Of a stretch of 64,000 nt of DNA, positions 11,807 to 22,519 are shown one piece after another. Source of the DNA: Cornus controversa (Eukaryota > Streptophyta > Magnoliopsida > Cornales > Cornaceae); assembly GCA_026545225.1 (NCBI GenBank), contig CM048849.1, positions 50,146,336 through 50,210,335 of the forward strand, read 5' to 3'. Each line of letters starts with the position of its first letter. Position 1 is the stretch's first letter. The notes under the pieces are model-generated. The model did not search any database. It was not told the origin of the DNA and saw nothing but the letters and a program-made list of their open reading frames with translations. The position numbers and the translations under genes are program-made.

Positions 11807-11996
11807 GAAAAATGCTAAACGTCATGATATTTTATCATGAATTATCTTTATGAATGATGTGTTAAATGATAATATCATTGATATTCTGTGTATAGGGGGA
11901 TCCCATCAATACTAATTCACTATTTAATTGTCACATCATTCAAGATAAAAATTCATGAAATATTTTTATTACACGTAGCATTGCTCTTGTTTTATT
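11807..11996. mobile_element. 190-bp MITE with perfect 9-bp TSD
   Basis: Terminal inverted repeats of about 55-60 bp begin GAAAAATGCTA on the left and, as reverse complement, GAGCAATGCTA on the right. The inner parts share CATGAATT and GAATGATGTG. The element is bounded by identical 9-mers TTGTTTTAT at 11798-11806 and 11997-12005. A 9-bp TSD points to the Mutator superfamily. Confidence 0.8.
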
Positions 11997-12202
11997 ACAT
12001 ATAGGTGTGGCTTTCTATTCTACAGCAATATACTGTGTCCTCTAACGCGGGACTCATGTACGATTCGTGATTAAATTGAAAGTACAAAGTCAGAACTAGT
12101 GCCACTACATAAAGTAAGTTCCTTAAGTGGCATAACTTGACTATGGGATTGAAAGTCTCTGCTTCTAGAATCCAAGAAGTCAATACCAACCACTTGGTAG
12201 GT

Positions 12203-12345
12203 GGTCAAATTTGATGTCTAAAGTGGATTTATTTAATCGGGTCCCATCTAGTATTTGATGCTATACTAGCAAGCCGTTTATGTTGGTTGCATACAATTGT
12301 TAGCACTCAAATTTGAAAATTCAAGGCTTTGTTACTCTATAAATA
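12203..12345 (+). promoter_or_regulatory. PR-10 copy B promoter elements (W-box, TATA)
   Basis: Same W-box complement GGTCAA (12203-12208) and TATAAATA (12338-12345) as in copy A. A further TTGAC core occurs at about 12136 (ACTTGACTATGG), where copy A reads CTTGCCTGTGG, so copy B has one extra potential WRKY core. Confidence 0.5.
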
Positions 12346-12445
12346 CCAGCTCGAGGTCTCTCATTTCCCTCACACCAAAACCTCTGTACAATTAAGCTAA
12401 TAAATCCTTCACACTCTTATTTCTCTTCTTCCTTTCATCAAATTT

Positions 12446-12488
<43 letters not shown>

Positions 12489-12490
<2 letters not shown>

Positions 12491-12968
12491 GGGTCTGATC
12501 AGTTATGATATGGAGATCAGCTCCTCAATCCCTCCGGCCAAGATGTTCAAGGCCTTTGTCCTAGACGCGGACAACCTCATCCCCAAGATATTGCCACAAG
12601 CTATTAAGAGTGTTGAAATTATTGAAGGGGATGGAGGCGTTGGAACCGTGAAGGTGATCTCTTTTGGGGAAGGCAGCCAATTCAAGAGCGTGAAACACCA
12701 AGTTGATGGGCTCGACAAAGATAACTTTGTCTACAGTTACAGCATTATTGAAGGTGATGCTTTGATGGGTGTACTTGAAAAAATCTCTTACGAGATCAAG
12801 ATTGAAGCTTCCTCTGATGGAGGATCCATATGCAAGAACAGTAGCAAATACCACACCAAAGGCGATGTTGGGATCACAGAGGACCAAATCAAGGGTGGCA
12901 AAGAAAAGGCCTTGGGAATGTTCAAGGCTGTTGAGGCCTACCTCATCGCAAATCCTGATGCCTACAAC

Positions 12969-12971
<3 letters not shown>
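12489..12971 (+). CDS. PR-10 / Bet v 1 family protein, copy B
   Basis: 160-aa intronless PR-10 protein, 158 of 160 residues identical to copy A (V81 and I103 here). The glycine-rich loop GDGGVGT is at 47-53. The ATG follows directly on a TA run of about 39 bases (12449-12487), against about 14 in copy A, and a TA run of about 30 bases starts a few bases after the stop. Both copies are open and share promoter elements, so both are probably functional. Expression may differ because of the microsatellites. Confidence 0.93.
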
Positions 12972-13002
<31 letters not shown>

Positions 13003-13332
13003 TTGTGGCTTTCTATTTGTTTACTTAAACTGCCTTAGGCTTTCTAATAAGAGGATAAAACTCAATTGAGATTGTAATAATCGAGTTTGTTTGTTTGTAC
13101 TGTTTTATTTGATTAAAGAAAGAGTTCATGTTTTACTATTTTAATTACAATACAAAACTCTAGCTATTGGTAAACTAAGCAGATAATGTGTGAATGATGT
13201 ATTCATTCTTTCTTTTAGACTTGCAAGTTTTCATGCTCATACTTCAACTTAATTCTGCCAAGTTTCCATGCTCATATTTGATTAAAAAGTCATATTTTAC
13301 ATTTAAATCTAATTACTAAAATATACCAACTA

Positions 13333-13352
13333 TCTATACTACTATTAAAAGT
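13333..13352 (+). mobile_element. candidate Helitron 5' terminus
   Basis: TCTATACTACTATTAAAAG preceded by A resembles plant Helitron 5' ends (5'-TC with an ACTATTAAA-type start). A similar word recurs about 340 bp later. No matching hairpin/CTRR 3' end was found downstream (CTAG at 18027-18030 has no GC-rich hairpin), so this stays tentative. Confidence 0.3.
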
Positions 13353-14005
13353 ATTTTACTTTCAGTACATTAGTTTTTTATTTTTAAATTAAAAAAATAG
13401 AATTATGCAAGCAAAACATTTTATTTTTTTTATTTTGAAATTAAAAAAAAATAGAATTACCCAAGCAAAACTCTTTCCCAAGCAAAACCTTTCTTTTTAT
13501 TTCTAAATTTAAAAAAACAAAACCCTTTCCTTTCTCATTATTTTTAAATTAAAAAAAAATAGAATTACCCAAGCAAAACTCTTTCATTTTTAATTTTGAA
13601 ATAAAAAAATAAAATTACCCAAGCAAAACTCTTTCCCAAGCAAAACTCTTTCTTTTTATTTCTAATCTGTTATACTACTATTAAAAGTACAAAGGAATTT
13701 TTTAGTATCAGTACACTATTTTTTTATTTTTAAATTAAAAAAATAGAATTACTCAAGCAAAATCCTTTCCTTTTTTATTTTTAAATTAAAAAAATAGAAT
13801 TACCCAAACAAAACTTTTTCCCAAGCAAAACCCTTTCTTCTTATTTCTAAATTTAAAAAAGCAAAACCCTTTCCTTTTTTATTATTTTTAAATTAAAAAA
13901 ATAAAATTACCGAAGCAAAACCCTTTTCTTTTTTATTTTGAAATAAAAAAAATAGAATTACCGAAGCAAAACCCTTTCTTTTTATTTCTAAATTTAAAAA
14001 AAGCA

Positions 14006-14133
14006 GGAGGATCGTAGGTCGTTCAAGTGGATAGGACACTTCTCCCTTAAGCAGGAGAACCTGTGTTTGACTCCTCCACCCACTAACTACTGACACTAAC
14101 GTTTAACCACCTTGCCATGTTAAAAAAAATTAT
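14006..14133 (+). mobile_element. tRNA-derived SINE with TSD
   Basis: Shows a tRNA-like half: box-A-like GGTCGTTCAAGTGG, then TTCTCC/GGAGAA as an anticodon-like stem, then box-B-like GTGTTTGACTCC. An A-rich tail ends the element. The flanks are AAAAGCA at 13999-14005 and 14134-14140, a 7-bp TSD, and the host tandem repeat resumes on both sides. The anticodon-like loop is 8 nt, so this is not a working tRNA. Confidence 0.6.
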
Positions 14134-14620
14134 AAAAGCAAAACCCTTTTCTTTTTTTATTTTAAAATTAAAAAAATAGAATTACCCAAGCAAAACCCTT
14201 TCCTAAGCAAATCCCTGTCTTTTTATTTCTAAACTTAAAAAAGTAGAATTGTAACCCGCAAAACCCTAAACACCTAAAATCACTCTTCCGTTTTCTTTTT
14301 CTATTTTTAAATTAAAAAAATAGAATTACCCAAGCAAAACTCTTTTCTTTTTTATTTTTAAATTAAAAAAAAATAGAATTACCTATTTCTAAATTTAAAA
14401 AATCAAAATCCTTTCCTTTTTAATTTTTAAATTAAAAAAATAGAATTACCCAAGCAAAACCCTTTCCTCAACAAAACCCTGTCTTTTTATTTCTAAACTT
14501 AGAAAAATAGAATTATAACACGCAAAACCCTAAACACCTAAAATCACTCTTCCCTTTCTTTTTTTTATTTATAAATTAAAAAATAAAATTACTCAAGCAA
14601 AATTCTAAACTCCTAAAATC

Positions 14621-16109
14621 ACTCTTCCTCTCGGCTACGACTCTCCAAAAATAGAATTACCTATGCAAAATTGTTTTTCCCAAGCAACACGGCTCTCAGC
14701 GCCTCTCTCAACTTCCTCTCGGGTCTCATTAACAACCATTCAATTCAATTTCGTCTCGGCTTACATGTGAGTTCTTTTCTTTGGCTTCTTTTTTTTTCTA
14801 TGCATTGTTTTCTATTAGCTTTTGAAATCAAAATTTTTAAATAAAAAATTACGTCTGTAATGAGTCATGTTATCGAATTGAATATCTGATTAATAAATCG
14901 GACAAAAATTTAATCATAAATAATCATCGAATTTGATCAAACGGTAAGAATCCGATTCGTTTAATATGTGAGGTCACTTTCTGAATAATTGTAATATATA
15001 CCAAATAGTAAGCAACCACCCACACAAACACGTTGTTTATGGCTACTTTTTTTTCCAGAAGGTTACTTATGGGTGCTTTGATTTCTATTATTTGTTGTTT
15101 CTTTTTGAAAATTGATTCTTGCCTGTGCCATCCCTATTACTGAAAATGAAAGAACTGTTTGTGTTTTACTATTTTTCATAGGCTTAGATTTCTAATTTGG
15201 TGGTACCAATTTCACTTAGACAAATTTGAATTACTGTAACTAATTATTGGTGAAATGGTTTTAGTCTTGATTTAAACTTTTAGAATGAATAGAACCAATT
15301 TAGTTGGTTGTTCTTTTCAAAGTAGTTAAATTTGTGTTACTGCACTTTGCCTTCTATTTTTTGACTTTTGATGCAACTGCTATAAATTTTTGTTTTATAA
15401 TAATTTTCGTTTATATATAATATGCATCTCTTTGCTCTCTATTTTTTGACTTTTGATGCAACTGTTAGGAGTAAAGAATTTTGTAATTATAAATTAGTTC
15501 AGTTGAAATTTAAATTTTATATATACACACACACATTATATTAGATCAATATAGTACTCTATTAATTTATTTTGTAGTTTCTTTAGTAAAGATTGACGTA
15601 GATAAATAAAGATAATATGAACTTCATAAATGACAAAATCTATTCTTTTAATGGAATTGTTTTTTTCTTTTACTCTTTTCTTTTCCTCATTTTTTGCGCA
15701 AGTATTTCGACTGGACTTTTAAATTTGAAAATGGAAAAAATTGTAAGCTGAAAAGATTTGGCAGAATACTTTTATCATATAATATGACTGAGAATGAAAA
15801 AATAATAATTATGGAAGTATAAAGTTTTAGTCATATATATAGAAGTTGATGTAAATCTGATGTGGATTAGATTTTGTAATTTAGTGGAATATTGTGATTC
15901 AAATTCATCACTAACAAAAACTCTTTTATTTCAGAAAAAAATAAAAAAAATATTATAAATCTTACTTTTATAATTCTATTTATTCTTTCTCTTACATTTC
16001 ATTCCTAATGAAAAAAAAGAACTATAGGTTTATTTTCTTTTAACAATTTACTCTCCTTATGTATATTTTCTCTTATATATAAATTTATAAGTTTAATTTT
16101 TACTCTTGC
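14621..16109. other. presumed 5' region of the RPA-like relic; otherwise no gene
   Basis: A leader-like, CT-rich stretch at 14635-14766 ends in a donor-like ACATGTGAGTTC. A direct repeat around TATTTTTTGACTTTTGATGC occurs at about 15352 and 15437. The rest is AT-rich with no ORF. Confidence 0.35.
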
Positions 16110-17270
16110 TATATGCTTTGAGAATCGTTATTAAAGCACATCTTGCGATCAACATACCTAAAAAGAACAATGGAAGGTCATCAAAATTGCGAGACATCAT
16201 TATAATGGATATGAGGTACATCATTACAACACTACATAAATGCTTATAATTACCATTATAAATTATTGAACTAATTACGTTTTATAACAGTTTAAGAATA
16301 ATTACTTTGACATTGTGGGACGATCTTGCCAAAAATGAAGAATATTTGATAATGAAGCTAATAAACGAAAGATCTATTATCACAGTTACACATTTGCCAA
16401 TCAACACATTCAAAGGTAACTAACTTATCACACAACAGTGAAATTATTCACTTTATATTTTTTATTGATATAAATGAGCATAAAATAAAAAAATAATATT
16501 ATATTTTAGGTTTGGGTCTTCAAACACAACCGAGATCTACATTACAAATTAACATAGAAATTAAAAGATTCAAAGTATTACAATATTAGTTAATTATTTA
16601 TTTCTTCTTACTTGCATTAGGTTTTAATTATTTATTTTACTTAAAGAAAATCATGACTGATATGACATGGTTGGTAGAAGCTAATCCACTATCAATACTT
16701 ACAAAATCAAACAGAAAATAAACAAAAATTATAACTTTCTTTATTCATGAAACTTATAATAAGGTCTAATTATTGATTGTGTGTCTGTGTATTTGTACAT
16801 ATATCAACAACATATTGTTCTAATAATTTATTATACTTTGACAGATTTAAAGAAAACGTAAATGACAAAGACATAGATGTTCTCATTTTAAGTTTAAAAT
16901 ATCAATTATTCGAAGAGATTGCAAAAACTTTCACTTAAAGACATAATTGAAAAATCTGCAATGACATTCAAGGTATTAAATTATTATTATTTTTTATATA
17001 TTCATTAAATTTTTTTTTATTATATCACATGATTATAATTAATTTTTGTTAAAAAAATATATTTTGTCACTCAACTTGCAGAAAACACATTACTTTTTTT
17101 AAGCAAGAATTATAAAGATAAAATGCATCCGAACCATGATACAATGCATGTAAGCAATGCAAAAAGAAAGTTGAAGTACAAAAAGATGGACTCTGATATA
17201 CTAATTTCAAAACAAAAGACACTTAATGCTTTCAAATGTATTATTATATCTTTAACATTCTATTTTTAAA

Positions 17271-17301
<31 letters not shown>

Positions 17302-17764
17302 GACAAATATGTCATTCTTTTATTATTATGTATCAATGAAGTATACTCATTTATGCAAATTTATGATGCAATTTTGACTCAAACATATAACAAATAATGC
17401 ATATATAACAATATTTGATGATTCTCAGTCATTAATAAATTATTCATTAGATGAGCTAATACAGTTAAAAAGTCAGGTAATACTTTTTTCCTCACTCATA
17501 AAATTTATGGATAAAACAATTCATTTGAAATGTATCAATATTACTAAAATAAATTTGTTCTTTTTGTAGGAAGATGAGATGAATGAATTTTACGACAAAG
17601 TGACAAATTGCAAAGGAAAATTATTTCTTTTTATGATCAAGAGAGACAACAGTAAAAATGATGTAATCAAAAATAGTTTTGCGGTGACAATTATCAAAGA
17701 AGTTTCACTTGAGTATGATTTATTTGAAGAAGAACTCAAAAATATAAAAAGGATGAAGTGTTGA
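16110..17764 (+). pseudogene. RPA70-like single-strand DNA-binding protein, broken
   Basis: Pieces of an RPA large-subunit-like protein lie in order with retained splice sites. Exon 1 gives SSKLRDIIIMDM, ending at a GT near 16214. Exon 2 (about 16290-16413) gives ITLTLWDDLAKNEE and SIITVTHLPINTFKG. Exon 3 (from about 16511) gives LGLQTQPRSTLQINIEIKRF. This is the OB-fold pattern. A zinc-finger remnant follows at about 17140 (CKQC, KKKVEVQKDG), with TGA where Trp is expected at two places and the second Cys pair lost. A frameshift lies near 16930. The last parts (about 17410-17764) give IFDDSQSLINYSLDEL and an open last exon DEMNEFYDKVTNCKGKLFLF. Such genes occur alone or inside plant Helitrons. 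Stops and frameshift show it is dead. Confidence 0.6.
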
Positions 17765-18146
17765 GAATTTTCAAAATAATAGTAATAGATTGTTTAAGAA
17801 TGGTTAGAATTATACTTTTTGATTTCTTATACTTTATACTTGATTTCTTCCATACGAATAATAGTTAACTTATAGTTTATTTTTTTTCAATAAGTAAGTT
17901 TATATTACTAAGGTTACATAATGAAAATAGTTTTGGGTGTTTTAATTAATGTGTTTAGATGTGTTATAATAGTTTTGAATGTTTTAAGTGTTATAATAAA
18001 ATTTTAATTTATTTTTTTGCTTTAAACTAGTATTATATAAATATGTGTGTAACTCTGAATTCCTAACCAATTCTTTTCTCTCTCTTTTTGTTGGTAAATT
18101 TTGTTCCTTTGATAATTTCCATCAAATGAGTTACACTTTGTCATGA
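17765..18146. other. intergenic
   Basis: AT-rich sequence with repeated GTTTTAA/GTGTTATAAT words. No gene. CTAGT at 18027 lacks the hairpin expected of a Helitron end. Confidence 0.4.
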
Positions 18147-18155
18147 TTTATCAAA

Positions 18156-19135
18156 GGGTTAAGTGCAAAAAACACTCTCGTTATATATAGAAATGTGCAA
18201 AAACCCCCCTGATGTTCAACTAACCCCCTACAGTTTCAAAATTGTTCAAATAAAGACAAATAGTTAATTTTTTGGTATTGGAGATAGGAAATGACAAAAT
18301 TACCCTTATGTTATAAAAATATATATAAAAAAATGTGCAAAAAACACACTCGTTATATATAGAAATGTGCAAAAAACACCCTCCAATTTAGTATGTGCAT
18401 ATCACCCCCCACTAGTTATCTCCGATGTGCAAATACCCCCCTTTGGCTAGTTGACCAGCATGTTTGACTTAAATTTCTTTTAAAATTCCAAAATTACCCT
18501 TCACCAGTTAATACCTTGTTTGGCTTTCTCTTATCTACCTTAACCATATATATATATATATATATCTATAGGGATGAGAGAGAGAATCGAAGAGAGAGAA
18601 CCCAATTTATACAAACAATTTCATACATATATATATACACACACTGTTATATGCCATCATATACACACACACTCTGTTACACACACTATTACACACATAT
18701 ACACACACTGTTACACAGAGAGAGAGAGAGACTATTATAGAAATACCAATTAATAAAGATTACTACAACAAATGCTCCAATTTACTATGATTAATTATGC
18801 ACTTAACCCTTTAATTTTTTTATAACATAAGGGTAATTTTGTCATTTCCTATCTCCGGTACTAGAAAATTAACTATTTGTTCTTATTTGAACAATTTTGA
18901 AATTGTAGGGGGTATTGTTGCACATTTTTGTATATAGCAGGGTGTTTTATGCACTTAACTGGTGAAGGGGTAATTTTGAAATTTTAAAAAAAAATTAAGT
19001 CAAACATGCCGGTCAACAAGCCGGAGGGATATTTGCACATCAGAGATAACTAGTGGGGGGTGATATGCACATACGAAATTGGAGGATTTTTTGCACGTTT
19101 CTGTATATAACAAGGGTGTTTTTTGCACTTAACCC
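18156..19135. mobile_element. non-autonomous Mutator-like element, interleaved inverted repeats (copy 1)
   Basis: A 980-bp element from GGGTTAAGTGCAAAAAACAC to its inverse ending CACTTAACCC, bounded by identical 9-mers TTTATCAAA (18147-18155 and 19136-19144). A 9-bp TSD is the Mutator hallmark. Inside, block L1 (18156-18320) has its inverse at about 18819-18960, and block L2 (about 18332-18508) has its inverse at 18961-19135. The order is therefore L1, L2, rcL1, rcL2, not a simple palindrome. An extra TIR-like end GCACTTAACCC sits at about 18801. The centre is TA/CA microsatellite. No transposase. Confidence 0.85.
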
Positions 19136-19144
19136 TTTATCAAA

Positions 19145-19983
19145 TGGGATTAAAAAAAAAAAACTTGAACAAAAAGTCTGAGAACAAGGGAAGGAAATAA
19201 GTTAGAGCAAGTGAGTAGTTGGTGGCTAATAGCGACCCTAATGATGGTAATTGTGTTAAATTCATTCTCTTTTTCATTCAGTTTTTTTTCTTTCTATTAA
19301 ACGGAGGAACATAAGTGCAGGAACTTCTTCCTTGAGTTATTTCATGGTCGCAATTCATAATGGGTATCCAGAATGGAAAAGCATTCTCTTCGGCCAAATT
19401 TTTGTCCTAAATTTTGTAGACATCAATTCTGCGATTCAAATTCAGCCACTCTACCACATTTTTAATTTTAGCACTTACCAATTCAATTGTAATAGAAATT
19501 TTAAATTTAATACAATGATGTGGGTGAATCTGAATTATTCAAGAAAAATATTTGACCAGAGAAAATGGACATAACAGTTCTCCTAATTTAGAAAGGTTAT
19601 TCTCGAGTTTCGACAATTATAATCTGAATTATATACAAAATCAACTAAAAAAAATTGATTATACAAATTCATTAAAAATTTAAAACACGAATGGTGAATC
19701 TTGCAACGAACAGGTGGGTTCAGCACTCAGTTGTACAAAAAATTGAACGAATTGATTTTCTTTCCTTTTTTTTTTTCAATCTGAAATATAAATATACAAG
19801 CCAAATGTTGGAATTTGGAACAAATATTAACACTCACTCGGCTTATGTGTCATTGTTAAATCCGTTAAAATTTTCCGCTTAAAAAAAATGCATAAAATAT
19901 TATTATTTATTTATTATTTTTGCCCTCTCTCGTAATGGACTTTGACCAAACTTAATTGCAAAAAAGAAAAAAAGAAGATCATA
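19145..19983. other. intergenic between two MULEs
   Basis: AT-rich. Short open stretches at 19332-19574 and 19691-19882 have no recognisable domain or codon character and are not called as genes. Confidence 0.4.
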
Positions 19984-19992
19984 TTTTCTCTA

Positions 19993-21167
19993 GGGAGCTG
20001 ATATTGGCACTCCACCAATATCCTCTGGCACTCCACTTTCACCTTTTTGTAAAGTACAATTACAAAGGTGTCTCTCTACTTTACAATATTTGATTCTTAT
20101 ATTTTTAATACCCTAATTACCCTTATTTGATAATGTTAGAATTCTTAACTCCAAATTACAACTTCTCTCTCACGTTCTTTTTTGGTGTGAAAATACTTCT
20201 TCGTTGATTTTAAAAATATTATTTTTTCAAGTTGAATCAATTGATCAATATTTATTTTAGAAGTAAAAAAGTTTAGGATTCAATATAATGATTTAGAAAG
20301 TATTAATCAAATGTATGTGATTCGGATAATAAAAGTTACATGATTAGATAAGTTGAGAAGAAGTTGTTAATAATAGATTATCTAAAGAAATATTAAAAAT
20401 GTATTTGAGTTGGAAACAAACATTATATCAATTAAAACTTATTTGAAAAAAAATTAATTATATTTAAAATTAAAAGAAAGTTTAATTTTACTTGAATAAA
20501 AATTATGATATATAGTTCTTTAAGAAAACTAAGGAAATCTTTTTTATTTTAATAGAGAACTTTTAGAAATTAAAAGATGAAAAGAGAAAAACATGATTCT
20601 ATGAAATATTTTTTCAATTGTAGTTGTCTTAATTTAACTAAGGAGCCTTTGCACTAAAATTTCAAAAGATAAAAATAAAAAAATTAATATGATATTTTTT
20701 TTCGTTTGCTTTTTATTTTCTCCTCCTTCCTTTTTATTTTGTTTGTTCACAAATTGATGGTATGTTTCAAAATTTAATTTATGTTATTTTATAAATAAAA
20801 CACATGAAAAATAAATTACACGTTTGGTGAGTAAAAATAGAATATTTCAAATTTTGGATTCTTTGAGTTATATAGGATAGAGACACGAACAACAAGTTTC
20901 AATTGACAAAAGTCTAAACTATAGTATTTGGGTGGTAATAAATGGATTGTTATATTGTAAACCTAAAGTAAAAAAAGTTGAAAAAACTTTTTTTTAAGAA
21001 AAATAAAATAAAATTAAAATTGAGTCTTGAATTAGAAGGGTAATTAGGGTACTAAAAATATAAGAATCTAAAATATTATAACATATGACCACTTTTGTAA
21101 TTTTACTTTACAAAAATATAAGAGTGGAGTGTCAGAGGATATTGGTGGAGTGCCAATATCAGCTCCC
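19993..21167. mobile_element. non-autonomous Mutator-like element with perfect 9-bp TSD
   Basis: A 1,175-bp element with TIRs starting GGGAGCTGATATTGGCACTC. The right end is its inverse and the homology runs for more than 100 bp. Flanking 9-mers TTTTCTCTA at 19984-19992 and 21168-21176 are identical. The interior is AT-rich without coding capacity. It belongs to a different family from the 18156 element. Its right end lies about 125 bp upstream of the FBA homology at 21293. Confidence 0.85.
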
Positions 21168-21292
21168 TTTTCTCTATTCTCTAACCTCGTTTCTGTAAAA
21201 ACCTCAAACCCTACTTTCCGAAAAAAAAAAAAACCTCAAAGCAGCGAAGAGGAGAGAGAAAGAGAGACAATCAATTCAAGCAGCAATTCAAT

Positions 21293-22316
21293 TCAATTCA
21301 ATCAATCACTCAAAACCAACACTAACTTGAGTGTGATTTTTGAATTCCGCGACCTCCTTTCCTTAGCGTTCGACCCTCTTGAAGATATTCTGAAAGATGA
21401 TGGCGACGACAATATTCTACCAACTTTCAAATTGCTTGGAAAAATAGTAAAACTCGATTGTCATCCTCTGGAATCGAAGGACTTTCGTATATTAGGTTGT
21501 TGCAATGGTTTGATCTGTTTGCTTTCTTATAGTACTGAAACCCCCATTTTGTTAAACCCTTCCACCAAGAAATACCAAATTTTACCTCCGGTGCCACCAC
21601 CTTCTTTCAAATGTAGGTTGGACCCAGTTTATGAATTTGAGTTGTTGGACATAGTTTATGGGTTTGGGTATGATCCTGTCAATGACGATTACAAGACTCT
21701 AAGGGTCGCTTGTTCTGATGATGAAGAGGTCCCCTTCCATTATGAAATCATAGTTTATAGTTTGAGATCGAATATTTGGAGAAAGATTCAACCTAATTCC
21801 CCTCGTCACCTTAAATATTCTCGGGGTGGTTTGTTTTTTAATGGTGCTTTGCATTGGGTAGCTACCCGCCAGTCTGAGTCACCTGTGAATGATTATATTG
21901 TTGCTTTTGATCTCGTGGTTGAGAACTACCGGGAGTTGCAATTCCCAAACATCTCGGATTATCGGTCCGTAAGTTTGGGTGTTTTGGGTGGATGCTTGTG
22001 GTTGGGTTGTGTTTATAAAGATTATCCTGTTGAATTATGGGTCATGAAGGATTACATGGTGCAGGAGTCCTGGACCAAACTTTCTATAGATTTATTTTCC
22101 CAAGGATATGAAGTTCCTGAGATTTGGAAAGTCATAATTTTAGCTTATTCAAAGAGCAGCAGTGAAGTATTCTTGACAGAAATTAATGGCAAACTTTGTT
22201 GGTTACACCTGAAAGAGCAGAAAGTCGTGGATCTTGGCATTCGTTCATTTGGAGCAGAGATTTGCATCGCAAGCCTTGTTAAGCTTCCCTGTAAACAAGG
22301 AACCAATGTTCTTTAA
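21293..22316 (+). pseudogene. F-box-family FBA-domain gene that has lost its F-box
   Basis: Strongly related to the F-box gene at 3237. Homology begins at NQSLKTNTNL (residue 44 onward of that protein) and runs to the end: CCNGLICLLSYSTETPILLN, GFGYDPVNDDYK, NIWRKIQ, MKDYMVQESWTKLSID, then the terminal CIASLVKLPCKQGTNVL. Everything coding for the F-box is missing; a GA-rich leader-like sequence is joined instead. The reading frame is open upstream to 21129, but the first triplet there is GTG inside the MULE terminal repeat, and the first in-frame ATG is deep in the FBA domain. Without an ATG or an upstream exon it cannot be translated as an F-box protein. A spliced or distant start cannot be excluded. 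Confidence 0.7.
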
Positions 22317-22519
22317 ATGTTATTGTGGTTTATGAACTATGAAGACTATTTGGTCCCTTAGCAAAGGCTGCATTCCTTCTTCGTCCACAAGTTTGTTGCA
22401 TTTTTGCGTGGAGTTGGAATTCTCCTTGATTCTAGATTTAGAAGAAAGTTTGAAATGGTATTTCAAATATACTTGCATCAAGTCGGTAATGGTGAAAGAT
22501 ACTTGATTCTGGTGTGCTT

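Larger units (their letters stand above)
12092..13147 (+). repeat. duplicated PR-10 block, copy B
   Basis: Second copy of the block at 4816-5858. Differences are few: longer TA runs on both sides of the CDS, a 12-13-bp deletion in the 3'UTR (around 13021) and scattered substitutions. Confidence 0.9.
13330..14620. repeat. AT-rich degenerate tandem array, unit about 40-60 bp
   Basis: About twenty imperfect repeats built from a TTTTTAAATTAAAAAAATAG segment, an AATTACCCAAGCAAAACC segment and a CTTTCC-T-rich segment. The sequence TATACTACTATTAAAAG appears twice (about 13336 and 13671). No coding capacity. A SINE is inserted in it at 14006-14133. Confidence 0.75.

Noticed and set aside
14006-14100. 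Functional tRNA gene
   Set aside because: The anticodon-like loop is 8 nt, box B is degenerate, and an A-rich tail with a TSD shows it is a SINE.
18010-18030. Helitron 3' end for the RPA-like relic
   Set aside because: CTAGT is present, but the preceding 40 bases are pure AT-rich sequence without a stable hairpin.
18516-18740. 74-codon ORF
   Set aside because: Translation of TA, GA and CA microsatellites inside a MULE.
21129-21292. N-terminal extension of the FBA protein from 21129
   Set aside because: The first triplet is GTG within a MULE repeat, and the residues up to 21292 are low-complexity leader-like sequence without homology to the F-box gene.
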